Of a stretch of 27,274 nucleotides of DNA, positions 7,780 through 18,300 are shown piece by piece. The first letter of the stretch is position 1. Every line of letters begins with the position of its first letter. The notes under the pieces are model-generated. The model was given only the letters and a program-made list of their open reading frames with translations, was not told where the DNA came from and searched no databases. A program made the position numbers and the translations under genes. The DNA lies in IMG/VR virus record IMGVR_UViG_3300024354_000067, positions 1 through 27,274 of that record, one strand, 5' to 3'. This stretch comes from a virus.

Positions 7780-8799
7780 GTGAACAAACGTATTGGCTTT
7801 GCCTGTAAATGGATCGACCGTCCAGATCAAGTAGACGGTATTAAACCCAAAGATGAATGTAAGAAATACAATACAGGAGCAACAACTGTGGCTTGGCTTA
7901 ACCGTCAAACCAAAGATGTGGCTGTTGAAAAATTGTGGTCTTTGCTTGAACAAAATATCAACTCAACTAAATTATTAGTAGAAAGGGTAGGGCAATTAGA
8001 TGATGACTTACGTATGGTACGCCTTAGCAGTGATATTCTTCCTGTCTACACTGAGCCTACTTGGTGCTGGTTTTGGCGTGAAAATGATGTGCAGACATAC
8101 GCCCAAAAACATTTTGCAGAAGTGGGAGATATTGCTCGTTCCCGCAACGTTCGTCTCAGTTTTCATCCTGGTCAATTTACTGTGTTGGCAAGCGACAATC
8201 CTGATATTGTTCAGCGTTCTATAGAGGAGTTTGAGTATCATGCGGATATGGCGAGATGGATGGGGTATGGTAAAAGATTTCAGGACTTTAAGATCAACGT
8301 CCACATCGCCGGTAGAGCCGGTCCAGCCGGTATTAAAAGTGCCCTCCCGAGACTTTCCCCCGAAGCAAGAAACTGCATCACCATCGAAAATGACGAAATC
8401 ACCTGGGGAATCGACTCAAGCCTCGAACTTGCCAAAGATCTCGCTTTGGTGCTAGACATACACCATCATTGGATTAATACTGGAGAATATATTGAAGCAA
8501 CTGACGACCGTGTTAAAAGGATTATCGATAGTTGGCGTGGTGTGCGCCCTGTCATACATTATAGTGTTTCACGGGAAGAGCATCTTAATGGCCATGCCAC
8601 AGACTCCGCTCCCTCCCTACTTTCACTAATGGAAAGTGGACACAAAAAAGCAAAACTCAGAGCACATTCGAACTTCTACTGGAACACAGCAGTGAACGAA
8701 TGGGCACTGAGTTTTTGGGATCAGTTTGATATTATGTGCGAAAGCAAGGCTAAAAATCTAGCCTCGTTTGCACTACACAAACAAGCGATTACTTCTTAG
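7780..8799 (+). CDS. uvdE: UV damage endonuclease UvdE/UvsE family (339 aa, GTG start)
   Basis: UvdE nicks DNA 5' to UV photoproducts and other lesions using a metal cluster inside a TIM barrel. Visible family motifs: RIGFACKW at the N-terminus, RLSSDILP, FHPGQF (His129), NVHIAG (His175), ITIENDE (Glu203), LDIHHHW (Asp226, His228/229), VIHYSVSR (His260), AHSNFYW and DIMCESKAKN (Glu321). The start is GTG 7780, preceded by GAGAG and lying 22 nt after the predicted transcription start. The longer frame from 7672 overlaps the upstream gene and lies ahead of the promoter, so I reject it. Two sites differ from what I recall of the Thermus enzyme: the modified Lys two residues before His260 is Val258 here, and the first ligand His after RLSS appears to be Glu (YTEP). 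The 3' end overlaps a convergent gene by 11 nt. Confidence 0.9.
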   Translation: MNKRIGFACKWIDRPDQVDGIKPKDECKKYNTGATTVAWLNRQTKDVAVEKLWSLLEQNINSTKLLVERVGQLDDDLRMVRLSSDILPVYTEPTWCWFWRENDVQTYAQKHFAEVGDIARSRNVRLSFHPGQFTVLASDNPDIVQRSIEEFEYHADMARWMGYGKRFQDFKINVHIAGRAGPAGIKSALPRLSPEARNCITIENDEITWGIDSSLELAKDLALVLDIHHHWINTGEYIEATDDRVKRIIDSWRGVRPVIHYSVSREEHLNGHATDSAPSLLSLMESGHKKAKLRAHSNFYWNTAVNEWALSFWDQFDIMCESKAKNLASFALHKQAITS

Positions 8800-9007
8800 G
8801 GGCTTTCTTAGCAGGAGCCTTTTTTGCGGCTGCTGGTTTACGGCCAGCGGCCTTTTTCTTAGGTGCTTCTGCTTTAGGTGCCTCAGCAACTGGAGCAGGT
8901 GCTTCTACTTTAGTTTCTTCCACTTTAGGTGCTTCAACCTTGTATGGTGCTTCTGCTACGGTTTCTTGAGACTTACCGCCAAATAGTTTTTTTAATAATG
9001 ACAACAT
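8789..9007 (-). CDS. Lys/Ala/Pro-rich small protein with H1-like basic tail (72 aa)
   Basis: The chosen start is ATG 9007, preceded at 8 nt by a GGAGG ribosome site and by a TATAAATA late promoter at 9030-9037. The frame remains open upstream, but that part overlaps the zinc-ribbon gene. The first ten residues (MLSLLKKLFG) form an amphipathic helix. Residues ~17-49 alternate Glu/Ala/Pro/Lys (EAP and VEAP repeats). The last ~24 residues are strongly basic (KKKAAGRKPAAAKKAPAKKA), like the C-terminal tail of histone H1 or bacterial H1-like proteins. A DNA-binding or DNA-compaction role is possible but only suggested by composition. Its stop lies inside the end of convergent uvdE (11-nt overlap). 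Confidence 0.75.
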   Translation of the reverse strand: MLSLLKKLFGGKSQETVAEAPYKVEAPKVEETKVEAPAPVAEAPKAEAPKKKAAGRKPAAAKKAPAKKAPKK

Positions 9008-9029
9008 TCTAGTGTCCTCCATGAGCAAA

Positions 9030-9037
9030 TATTTATA
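9030..9037 (-). promoter_or_regulatory. T4-type late promoter (TATAAATA), minus strand
   Basis: Exact TATAAATA on the minus strand. The box overlaps the TAA stop of the zinc-ribbon gene (9033-9035). RNA should start near 9024, 17 nt before the Lys/Ala-rich small protein, leaving room for its GGAGG ribosome site. Confidence 0.75.
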
Positions 9038-9320
9038 GTTTACTAATATCATCCAGGCTCGAAACAGTCTTATCCCATATGATTTTGCGTTCTGCACCTT
9101 TTTTCTGTGCAAATCTCTTAGGATCGCAACTAGGGCAACAGTGAAAGAAATTATTGTTTAACCTATTAGGATCCATTGATCCTTTAGTCCTAGTAAATGT
9201 TTCACCGCAGTTATCACAGCGCAGGACTACAATAGTTTTTTTACGTTCATAAGTATGCTCACGACCAAGTTTACTAGTTCGTGTATGCTGACTTTTTTCT
9301 GTATCTATACGTATGAACAT
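9033..9320 (-). CDS. Zinc-ribbon protein (95 aa)
   Basis: The protein has a CxxC pair at Cys35/Cys38 (LRCDNCGETF) and a second cluster at Cys61/62 and Cys65 (FHCCPSCDPKRF), a typical zinc-ribbon spacing, framed by basic stretches (RTSKLGREHTYERKK before, KKGAERKIIWD after). This suggests binding to nucleic acid or to RNA polymerase, but no catalytic motif such as an HNH set is clear. I recall similar proteins among uncharacterised genes of marine T4-like phages. The ATG at 9320 has no good ribosome site. A TGTAAATA late-like box ends only 4 nt upstream of it, so translation may be leaderless. Next gene downstream begins 26 nt after the stop. Confidence 0.75.
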   Translation of the reverse strand: MFIRIDTEKSQHTRTSKLGREHTYERKKTIVVLRCDNCGETFTRTKGSMDPNRLNNNFFHCCPSCDPKRFAQKKGAERKIIWDKTVSSLDDISKL

Positions 9321-9324
9321 CAGT

Positions 9325-9332
9325 TATTTACA
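9325..9332 (-). promoter_or_regulatory. Possible late promoter (TGTAAATA), minus strand
   Basis: One mismatch from TATAAATA on the minus strand. Predicted RNA start is at about 9319, i.e. at the ATG (9320) of the zinc-ribbon gene. Single-mismatch matches are frequent in AT-rich DNA, so this is tentative. Confidence 0.35.
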
Positions 9333-9352
9333 TTAAGGTTATAAAATTATCT

Positions 9353-9360
9353 GCTAAATA
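9353..9360 (+). promoter_or_regulatory. Weak late-promoter-like box (GCTAAATA) before the giant virion gene
   Basis: GCTAAATA keeps the TAAATA part of the late consensus. RNA would start near 9366, 25 nt before ATG 9391, with the GGAG ribosome site in between. Spacing is good but the box has two mismatches. Confidence 0.35.
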
Positions 9361-9390
9361 TTGGATACAAAGTCTTTTTTGGAGTATTCA

Positions 9391-12300
9391 ATGGCACGTA
9401 AAATAGTCGACATCGGCGTATCAGGTAATGACGGAACTGGTGATAGTATCCGTGAAGCGTTTAGAAAAACGAATGAAAACTTCCAAGAGTTATATGCTGT
9501 TTTCGGTCAAGGCGGATTTTTAAAGTTCACTGACCTTAGCGATACTCCTGATACATTAGTAGGACAAGGTAATAAGATTCCAGTAGTTAATTCTATTGGT
9601 ACTAGTTTAGTATTCAAAGACTTTTTCAGTCCTAACGGTACTATCCAGTTTGATTATTCCGAGCAAGAAACCTTTGATATTGTTAGTGTATCAAGAAGTA
9701 GCAACGTTGCCACTATTACACTTTCAGCAAACCACAATTTAGATCCTGGACAACGAGTTACAATCGCGTCCACAGACAATACTTCATTTAACACTACTTC
9801 TGCCCTATTGTTAACTGGCACAGTAGACAATGTTCTAGTATATACAAACGCAGGAACAAACTTATCAACTAGTGCGGCAACTGGTACTATTACCAGTTAC
9901 GGTTCCGTTAAAATTGATACATTAAGTTCTAAATTACAGGACGACCCATTACCAAAATTACAATATGCGCTGGATGCACGTAATCAATTAATCGGCGGCT
10001 TACGCAGTCCTATTAATCAAACAGATTTCCAAACTGCTGTTAATAGTTTCAACACACAGCACGAAACTCTTTATAGCATAGATTCCTTTGCTATTAACAA
10101 AGGTTATGCCGACTCCAAATATGTAAACATTACAGGCGACACAATGACTGGTCACTTAAATGTGCCAGCAAACGCCACAGGTAACCAAGCACCACGTGCC
10201 GCAGAAGTTGTATTAAAAACTGGCGGCGATATGACTGGTGTGCTAAACTTAGCAGATCATCCAGGCGGACTTGCAGGTGCTGGTACGCCTAACGGAGAAG
10301 ATGACTTACAAGCCGCTACAAAATATTATGTAGATAATTCAAGTTATTCAAGCAGATTTAACTTGTACGTTACCACAGGCGGTGACGACACACAGGCACG
10401 TACACCGCGTGGAAAAGAAGGACGCGATCGTTCTTATGCTTATGCAAGTATTAACAAAGCCTGTCAAAAAGCAGAACAATTAGTAAATGATGCACCATGG
10501 GAAACTGGTCCTTATCGTCAGTTAATTGCCTACGGTGGCGGTGAAGCGTTCTCTGAAGTTACAAGAATTGAATCTGGTGCATCTGGTACTACTCGTGTTT
10601 ACTTTACTAACAACGGTGGTTCTCGTGTTGACCAAGGTCAATTACCAAAACCAGATATTGTCTCCGGTAAGATTGTTGTTGGACGTACCAGCGGCGCACA
10701 GGGTTTCATTTATCAATACTATGGCTCCGATGGTAGTTCAAGTATCGGCGAAGACTATTTTGACTTGCAGGATGTTATTGGTGATTTTGTGCCTGGCGAA
10801 AACCTAGAGTTTGACCAAGCAGTTAAAAATATCCAAATTAGTATTGTTGTTGAATCTGGTATCTATTTTGAAGACTATCCAATTCGTGTCCCGCCAAACG
10901 TTGCTATCGTTGGTGACGAATTGCGTAGATGTATTGTTCGTCCAGCGGACCGCCCAAGTCGCAGTCCATGGGTTGACGTTTGGTTCCGTAGAGATAAAAC
11001 ATTTGACGGATTAACTTTAACCAGCACAGAATACGGTTATCACTATCTAACAGACCCGTCTGATATTTTAAGTGAACCAAAGAACAACAGAGACCTTGAC
11101 GTATTCTTATGTAACGATGCTGTTATTATTCGTCAGATTACCTGTCAAGGCCACGGCGGCTTTATGATGGTACTTGACCCAGAAGGTCAAATTTTAACCA
11201 AGTCTGCATATATTCAACAGTCCGGTTCTTTTGCAGGATCACTAAACAAACAACGTTTTGCTGGTGGACAGTATGTTGACGGCTTTGCTGGTAACGTTCC
11301 TCTTAAGATTCAAGAAAAAATCAGCGACACAGAATTCCTAGTAACAGGCAGTGAACGTGCTCCAACAACTCCTTGCTCATTTGTTATTGACGGAAGAACT
11401 TTTAAAGTTGAAGCATACACTGATGACGGCAACGGCTATGGAAATGCTAGAAAATTAATTCGTCGAAACATCGACTTTATCAAAGCAGAAGTTATTGGTT
11501 ATATTAATACAGAACTAAGTCCACCATTTACATTCAACGAAACCAAATGTGCTCGTGACGTTGGATTGATTGTTGATGCACTAGGTTACGATCTAGCACT
11601 AGGTACAAACTTTAATGCTGTACGTGCTGGACAATCATACTATCGCGGCACACAATACAGTATTCTTCCAGACCAAAAAGATGAATACTTAGATGCGTTA
11701 ATCTATACAAGAACATTAATTTCTGATGTATTAGCCGGTAACTCTGTTGCACGTCTAAGAGCAGAAGCAAGTTTTGATGAGATAACAGATATCATTGCTA
11801 ACGGTATTATTTCATCAGATACAATTACATGGTCAGATCCGTCAGGTGCTCCTACTTCAAGAGTAAATGCAAAAAATCTTATTTTAGATAACATTGAATT
11901 TATTAAAGAAGAAATTATTGCCTGGATTGCTGAAGAATATCCAGACTTTGTCTACGACGAAGACAAGTGTCGTCGAGATGCGGCATACATTTTAAATTCT
12001 ATTGTTTACGACTTACTATATGAAGGTAACTCGGCAACTGTAGAAGCCGGATATCAATATTACGATGGTAACGGAAGTTTGCAAATTCCTGGACAAACAT
12101 TGCAAACCACAGAAGCATTGGCCTATGCCAGTGGTGTTGCACAGTTAGTTGTTACTAATACTCCTGTTCCGTTCCCTAAACAAAGTGCTGTAACACAGGT
12201 ATTTGATTTAGTTAATCCAGGTAGCGCAACTGAATCTGCTAGAGTAGGTGTGTTAATGGGCTACATTAATACTATTATTTTAAGCGGACGTGAAGCGGCT

Positions 12301-15300
12301 CCTACTATTGAATATCCAACTTTCTATAGTGTGTCTGGTTCGTTAACAGACAGCAGAACATTATTGTTAAACAACAAAGAAAGTATCAAGTCTGACACAT
12401 TAGTTTATCTACAACAAAGATATAGTTACAACCAAGATACTTGTGCTCGTGACACTGGATACATCTGCGATGCTATTGCACACGACATTTATTATAGCGG
12501 TAATTTAAAAACAGTTCAGGCAGCTCTAGCATACTTCAATGCTAGTGCTAGTTCTAAGATTGTTATTGACCAGCAGTTGGCCAACACACTTGCGGCTATT
12601 AACTACATTGAAACATTGATATTAAATGTTATTAATAACGAAGATCCAACAGTACGATATCAACAATCTGTTCTACAGTATATCGATACCGATATTACCG
12701 ATGGCGGCTTAGCAGAAGCAACTATTCAAGATTTGTTTGACGAGTTCATTGGCATTTTAGAAAATCCGCCAAGTGCTCGTGGTGCTCGTGCATTGTTAGT
12801 CGATAATAAAGATTTTATCAAAGCAGAAGTTATTAACTACATTAACAACAAATATGTAGGATTTACCTATGATTCTGCTACATGTCAACGTGACGTGGGT
12901 TATGTAATTGATGCTATTGGTTACGACTTAATGTTTGGCGGCAACTTCCAGACAATTACAGCGGCAAGATCTTATTACAGAGCTTCAGCCGCTGTGGCTG
13001 TTGGCGTACAAAAAGCCGCAACTATTGACGCATTTACTTTCTTAAGAGATGAAATATTATCTGTTGTTAGTGCAAGTGCTACCGCAGTTACTAGTGTAAC
13101 TACCAACATGAATATGTTCTTAGATGTTATTACTAACGGACTAACTCAAGAACCTGCAATCGTAACTCCTGATCCAACAGGCTACGATGTAAATTATAAT
13201 CGTGCTAGAACACTGATTGAATCTAACAGAGAATTTATTAAAGCAGAAGTAATTCAATATATTTCTAACAACTATGTTGGATTAAGTTATGACCCTGCTG
13301 TATGCTTACGTGATACAGAATACATTTTAGATGCACTATATCACGACCTAACCTACGGTGGTAACATTCAAACATTGATTGCTGGTAAGGCTTATTATTC
13401 TTACACAACTCTACAAGTTGCGGCTCCTGAGAAACCAGCAACATTGGCCGCATATGGTTATCTACAAAGTCTAGTTGAAGACATTGCATTAGACTTACCT
13501 ATTACTGCATTACAAGGTGGTGTTGCGCAGGTTCGCGGTACTCCAGGTAACAGTTCTGCCAGTGCTACTGCTGGACAGCGTATTGGAGAAATTTTAACAA
13601 TTATCGACCTTGGGCTCGGTTCTGTTCCTTCAACAATTACTCCAAGTACTGCTTGGGTAAGTGCTGGCTTAACTGGTGCAAATTCTGCACTACAAAGTGC
13701 TAAGTCAACTTTACAAACTGCTGTAACAAATTATATCGATGCTAATTATACAAACACATTAGTTTACAATGAAGAAATTTGTTCACGAGACGTTGGCTTT
13801 ATTGTTGCCGCAGTTTCAGCAGACTTGTTATATGGCGGAACATACTTAACAATTCGTGCCGCACAGCGTTACTATGTAGGTACTGCTAGTAGCCGTGTTG
13901 TATTAGAAAATCAATTATCACAAACATTAGATTCATTTGCCTATGCCAAGGAAGTTGCACAGGCTGTATTGAATCAAGTTCCACCAACATTAAATTATCA
14001 AGTTATTAACGATGTTGCTGTAGAGAATAGAGTATCACAGGTATTCAGTTCTGACTACGACGGCTCTGCATTTGTTACACGAGCAGGACAGTTGTTTGAT
14101 TTATTAAACGAAGTTATTACAGACCCGGAAGTAGATGTTTCAACAGTATTAACTGGTGCCAAACCTATCGTTTACCCAACATACAGATTAGTTCTTTCTA
14201 CAACTACTCCTGTAACTAACGACTTAGAATATACTATTTCTACCTTCACTAGCAAGGCAGACTCGGGCGTCGGGGATGGATCTTACGATGTAGTATTCAG
14301 CATTGTTACGCCCGTTGGAACTACTGCTCCTAGAACTAAAACACGTTATAGAGTGTTTGGCAACAGCAACTCTAACTATAACAATGATGCTGTAGAGTGT
14401 GTAGCATCTACACTAACTTCGATGACACTACGTTATCCAAGTGACCCGGGTGCATTTGGCACTGGCACTACTACCATAGAGTATGTAAAAGACTTTATGC
14501 TACTAAGTGCTGGTAACACCAGTATGTGTTCAAATGACTTTACACAGATTAACGACTTAGGTTATGGACTGGTTGCTACAAACATTGGTTTGATTGAAAC
14601 AGTTTCTGTGTTCAGTTACTATTGCTGGACTGCTTATTATGCCAACAACGGTGGACAGATTCGTTCATTGAACGGTTCTAACGCACACGGCGAGTATGGT
14701 ATTATTTCTGAAGGTAGTGATCCATTAGAAGTTCCAGATAAGTGTAACTTGTCAGACAACATGATGCAGGTTGCTCGTGTTTACAAACAAGGAATTTATA
14801 GCACAGACAACGATGTTGGTGATTTACAGGTATTTTTCTACCAACATGATTACTCACCATACAACGTATCTGAAGTTGAAATTAACCACGGCGCTGGCGT
14901 TGTTACAGAACTAGACGCAACTAGTTTAATCGGTGGTAGTGGTTATACCAACGGCACATATATTAATGTTCCGTTAACAGGCGGAACTGGTAGTGGTATC
15001 ACTGCTAACATTGTTGTGTCAGGAGGTGTAGTAACTACTGTAGGTTTAGTTGCCGCAGGTATTAGATACAGCGAAGGTGATATTTTAAGTTGCAGTAATA
15101 CAAACGTAGGCGGAACAGGTTCGGGCTTCTTTATCACTGTTAAAACTATTATTGGTAACGGTATTGCTCGTTACGAAGTTGCAGGTGTAACTGATGTTTC
15201 AAGTACCTTGGCACAGTCTGTTTCTGGAACACCACTTAAGACTGGGCCAACAGGCGGAAAATATTACGTAACATATTCGTTCACTGCTGAACCATATACA

Positions 15301-18300
15301 CCAAGAATTGGTGTACCTTACACAGTTAGTGGATCAACAACTTCTGGGTTTAACGGTGTATATACTGCTACCGCTAGTACAACATCTAGTGTTACACTAG
15401 AGTACAGTACCAATCCTGGAACATGGGCAGGCGGTTTGGCTAGCCTATGGGGCCTAGGCAACGTTCTACGTCTAAACATCAACACTGGCGGTAATAATGA
15501 TACTGCTACAAACGGCTTGGCCGTAGCATTGTCACATGACCAACCAATTATTATTCGCAGTAACCAAAACTTTAAGTTCTACGAAGTCGATGACACTAAC
15601 CCGGTTCGTCCAAGTACTGCATTGACATTCGTCGGTGATCCCGATGCAGGTGCTATTGTTTATCGTGTGTTAGCATACGGTAACAAAGGTCCATTAAATG
15701 AAGACCTTGCGGTAGACGAAAGTATTCTAGGCTTCGATACAACTTACGATTATGTAAAATTACTAGTCAATGCAGAAAATGTATCTAACGCTGATCCAGA
15801 TAATGTTGGACAGACTATGGGGTCGACTGCTGGTGATACTAAGATTGCCATCGACCGTGTAAACGAAACTGACATTGAAAGCAGACTTAATACCGGAGAT
15901 ATGATTACTGCCTGGGATGGCAAGATTCATAAAATTTTAAGTTACACTGACATGGGGTTATTAGCCGGTTACGCTTATGTTGAAATAGAAGATGTCGCTG
16001 ATAAGTGTCTAGCAGGAACATCTGCTAGCGGTATTAATACACCAGTTGATCCAGACTTTAACTTGGATATTTCTGAACCTCCAACATTACGTGCAGGTTT
16101 ATCTAGCACAGAGCCAGCAGAAGTTATTGTACGTATTAGTACTTGCCGTGTTACAGGACATGACTTCTTAGACATTGGTACTGGAGGCTATAACGATACT
16201 AACTTCCCAAGCAAGATTTACGGTGCTCCAAAAGAACCTAACCAAGCACGTGAAGTTACAGAACGTACAAGAGGACGTTGTTTCTATGTAACCACAGACC
16301 AAGACGGTATTTTCCGTGTAGGTCGATTCTTTACAGTTGACCAAGGTACTGGTCGTGTAACGTTTGCGGCATCTATTGCGTTGTCAAACTTAGACGGTCT
16401 AGGATTTAAGCGTGGTGTTACAGTTAGTGAATTCTCAAACGATGATAGATTTACTGACGGTGCTAACGATGCGCTACCAACTGAAGCGGCAACACAAGGT
16501 TACATTGACAGACGTCTTGGAATGGATCGTACAAATAACGTTCTAGATCCAACTGCACTAATTGGTCCAGGCTACATGGATCGTGCTGGTTTGTTAACAT
16601 TTACTGGTCCAGATCCAATGGACATGGGCGGATTTGTTATTGCTAACTTAGGTAGTCCTACTGCTGATACAGATGCGGCTAACAAGTTATATGTTAGAAA
16701 TCAAGAACTAAGCGATGACAGAGTTGATACTTCAACAAGTCCAGCAAGAAGTTTAAATGATTTATTAGTTTATAACGGAGTTAAATGGATCAACGCTGAA
16801 ACAGTTAGCACAGGCGATATTCAAACTTCATTGACTCCTGGAACTAAAAATCTTGCTTTAAACATCAAGTCTAATGTAATTATTAACGCAGACGTTAATT
16901 CTAGTGCGGCTATTGCACAAAGTAAGTTAGACATGAATAAAGCAACTACTCGTGCAAATGCTACAAGTATTGCACAGGCAGATTTGGGTCTAGCAAGTTT
17001 CAAGAGTACAGAATTTACTGCAACTAACGGTTGGATTGAGTTGCAAACATCCAGTTCAACAACTACAGGTGTATTACAAACTAAATTACAGTATATTGCC
17101 AACGACACTTATTTAGGTAATAATACAGGCAGTGCTACATATCCTCGTCAAGTAACATCTGGACAGATTGTTACCAACGGCGATGGTATTAAGAATGCGT
17201 CATTTGCTCCAGGATCAGTAGGTAGCAATGGTCGTGCAATGATTTTAACTGCTATTGGTCCAAACGCTTACAGTACAACAAACATTAGTACAAGTGCTCA
17301 GGCTAGTTCATTGATACAATCTGATGGTAGCGGCCGTGTTGCTGTAGCACAGTTAGACTTAACTTCAAGTAGTTATAAGACCTTAAGCGTCAGCGGAACT
17401 ACACTGACTATGACTACACCCGGTGCTGTAGACTTCTTAACAGCAGTTGGAACTACTTCAGCAGGCACAACTATTACCACAGTTGGTACTTTAAGTGCAA
17501 ACGCAATAACATCAGCAAGCACTACAACATTTAGTCCTGCTAATGCTAACGTAACACTAAGTCCAAGTGGTACCGGTACTGTAACTATTGCTCCGGCCAG
17601 TGTCGGATCAATAAACAACGTAAACATTGGTGCAACTACTCGAGGTAATGGTTATTTTAAATTGTTGTCTGCTAACGATACAGTAACCTTAACTGCTAAC
17701 CAAGCAGTAACAGGTGCTGCCAACGGTACTGGTACATTACAGGTTACAGGCGGTGCAGGTATCAGTGGCGACCTACGTGTTGGTGGAACTATCTACGGTG
17801 CTGTTACTGGTACATTGGCTGGTACACTGGGTCTAAGCACATACCTAAGTTTCACTGCTGGTTCAAGTTACGATGGTAGTACAACACGTACAATCCAAAC
17901 TAACGCAACAAGTGCGGCCACAGGAAGCACATTAGTTGCACGTGACGTTAACGGTGACTTCAACGGACGTTATATTAACAGCAGTTACTTTAACAGTAGC
18001 GACGATGTAAGTGGTGGCACCATTACATACATAATGGCTAAGTTTGGCGATAACTACTATCGCTCTGCTACAGCCGCAAAAGTTGCTTCGTTCATTAGCG
18101 GACAGTCAATGAACATTGCAGGTAATGCAAGTACAGTTACAATTAACTATAACAACGATAGTAACAGCACATATCAAATGTTATGGGGTAGCGGTAATAG
18201 TGTATATGGCACAGGCGGCATTTATTGTAATCCATTTACCGACACACTATACGCAACATTATTCAATGGTACTGCTACAAGTGCTCGTTACGCTGACTTG

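Noticed and set aside
8000-8455. Two 74-codon plus-strand open frames inside uvdE
   Set aside because: They overlap a strongly supported gene in another frame and show no independent ribosome sites; one has TM-like composition by chance.
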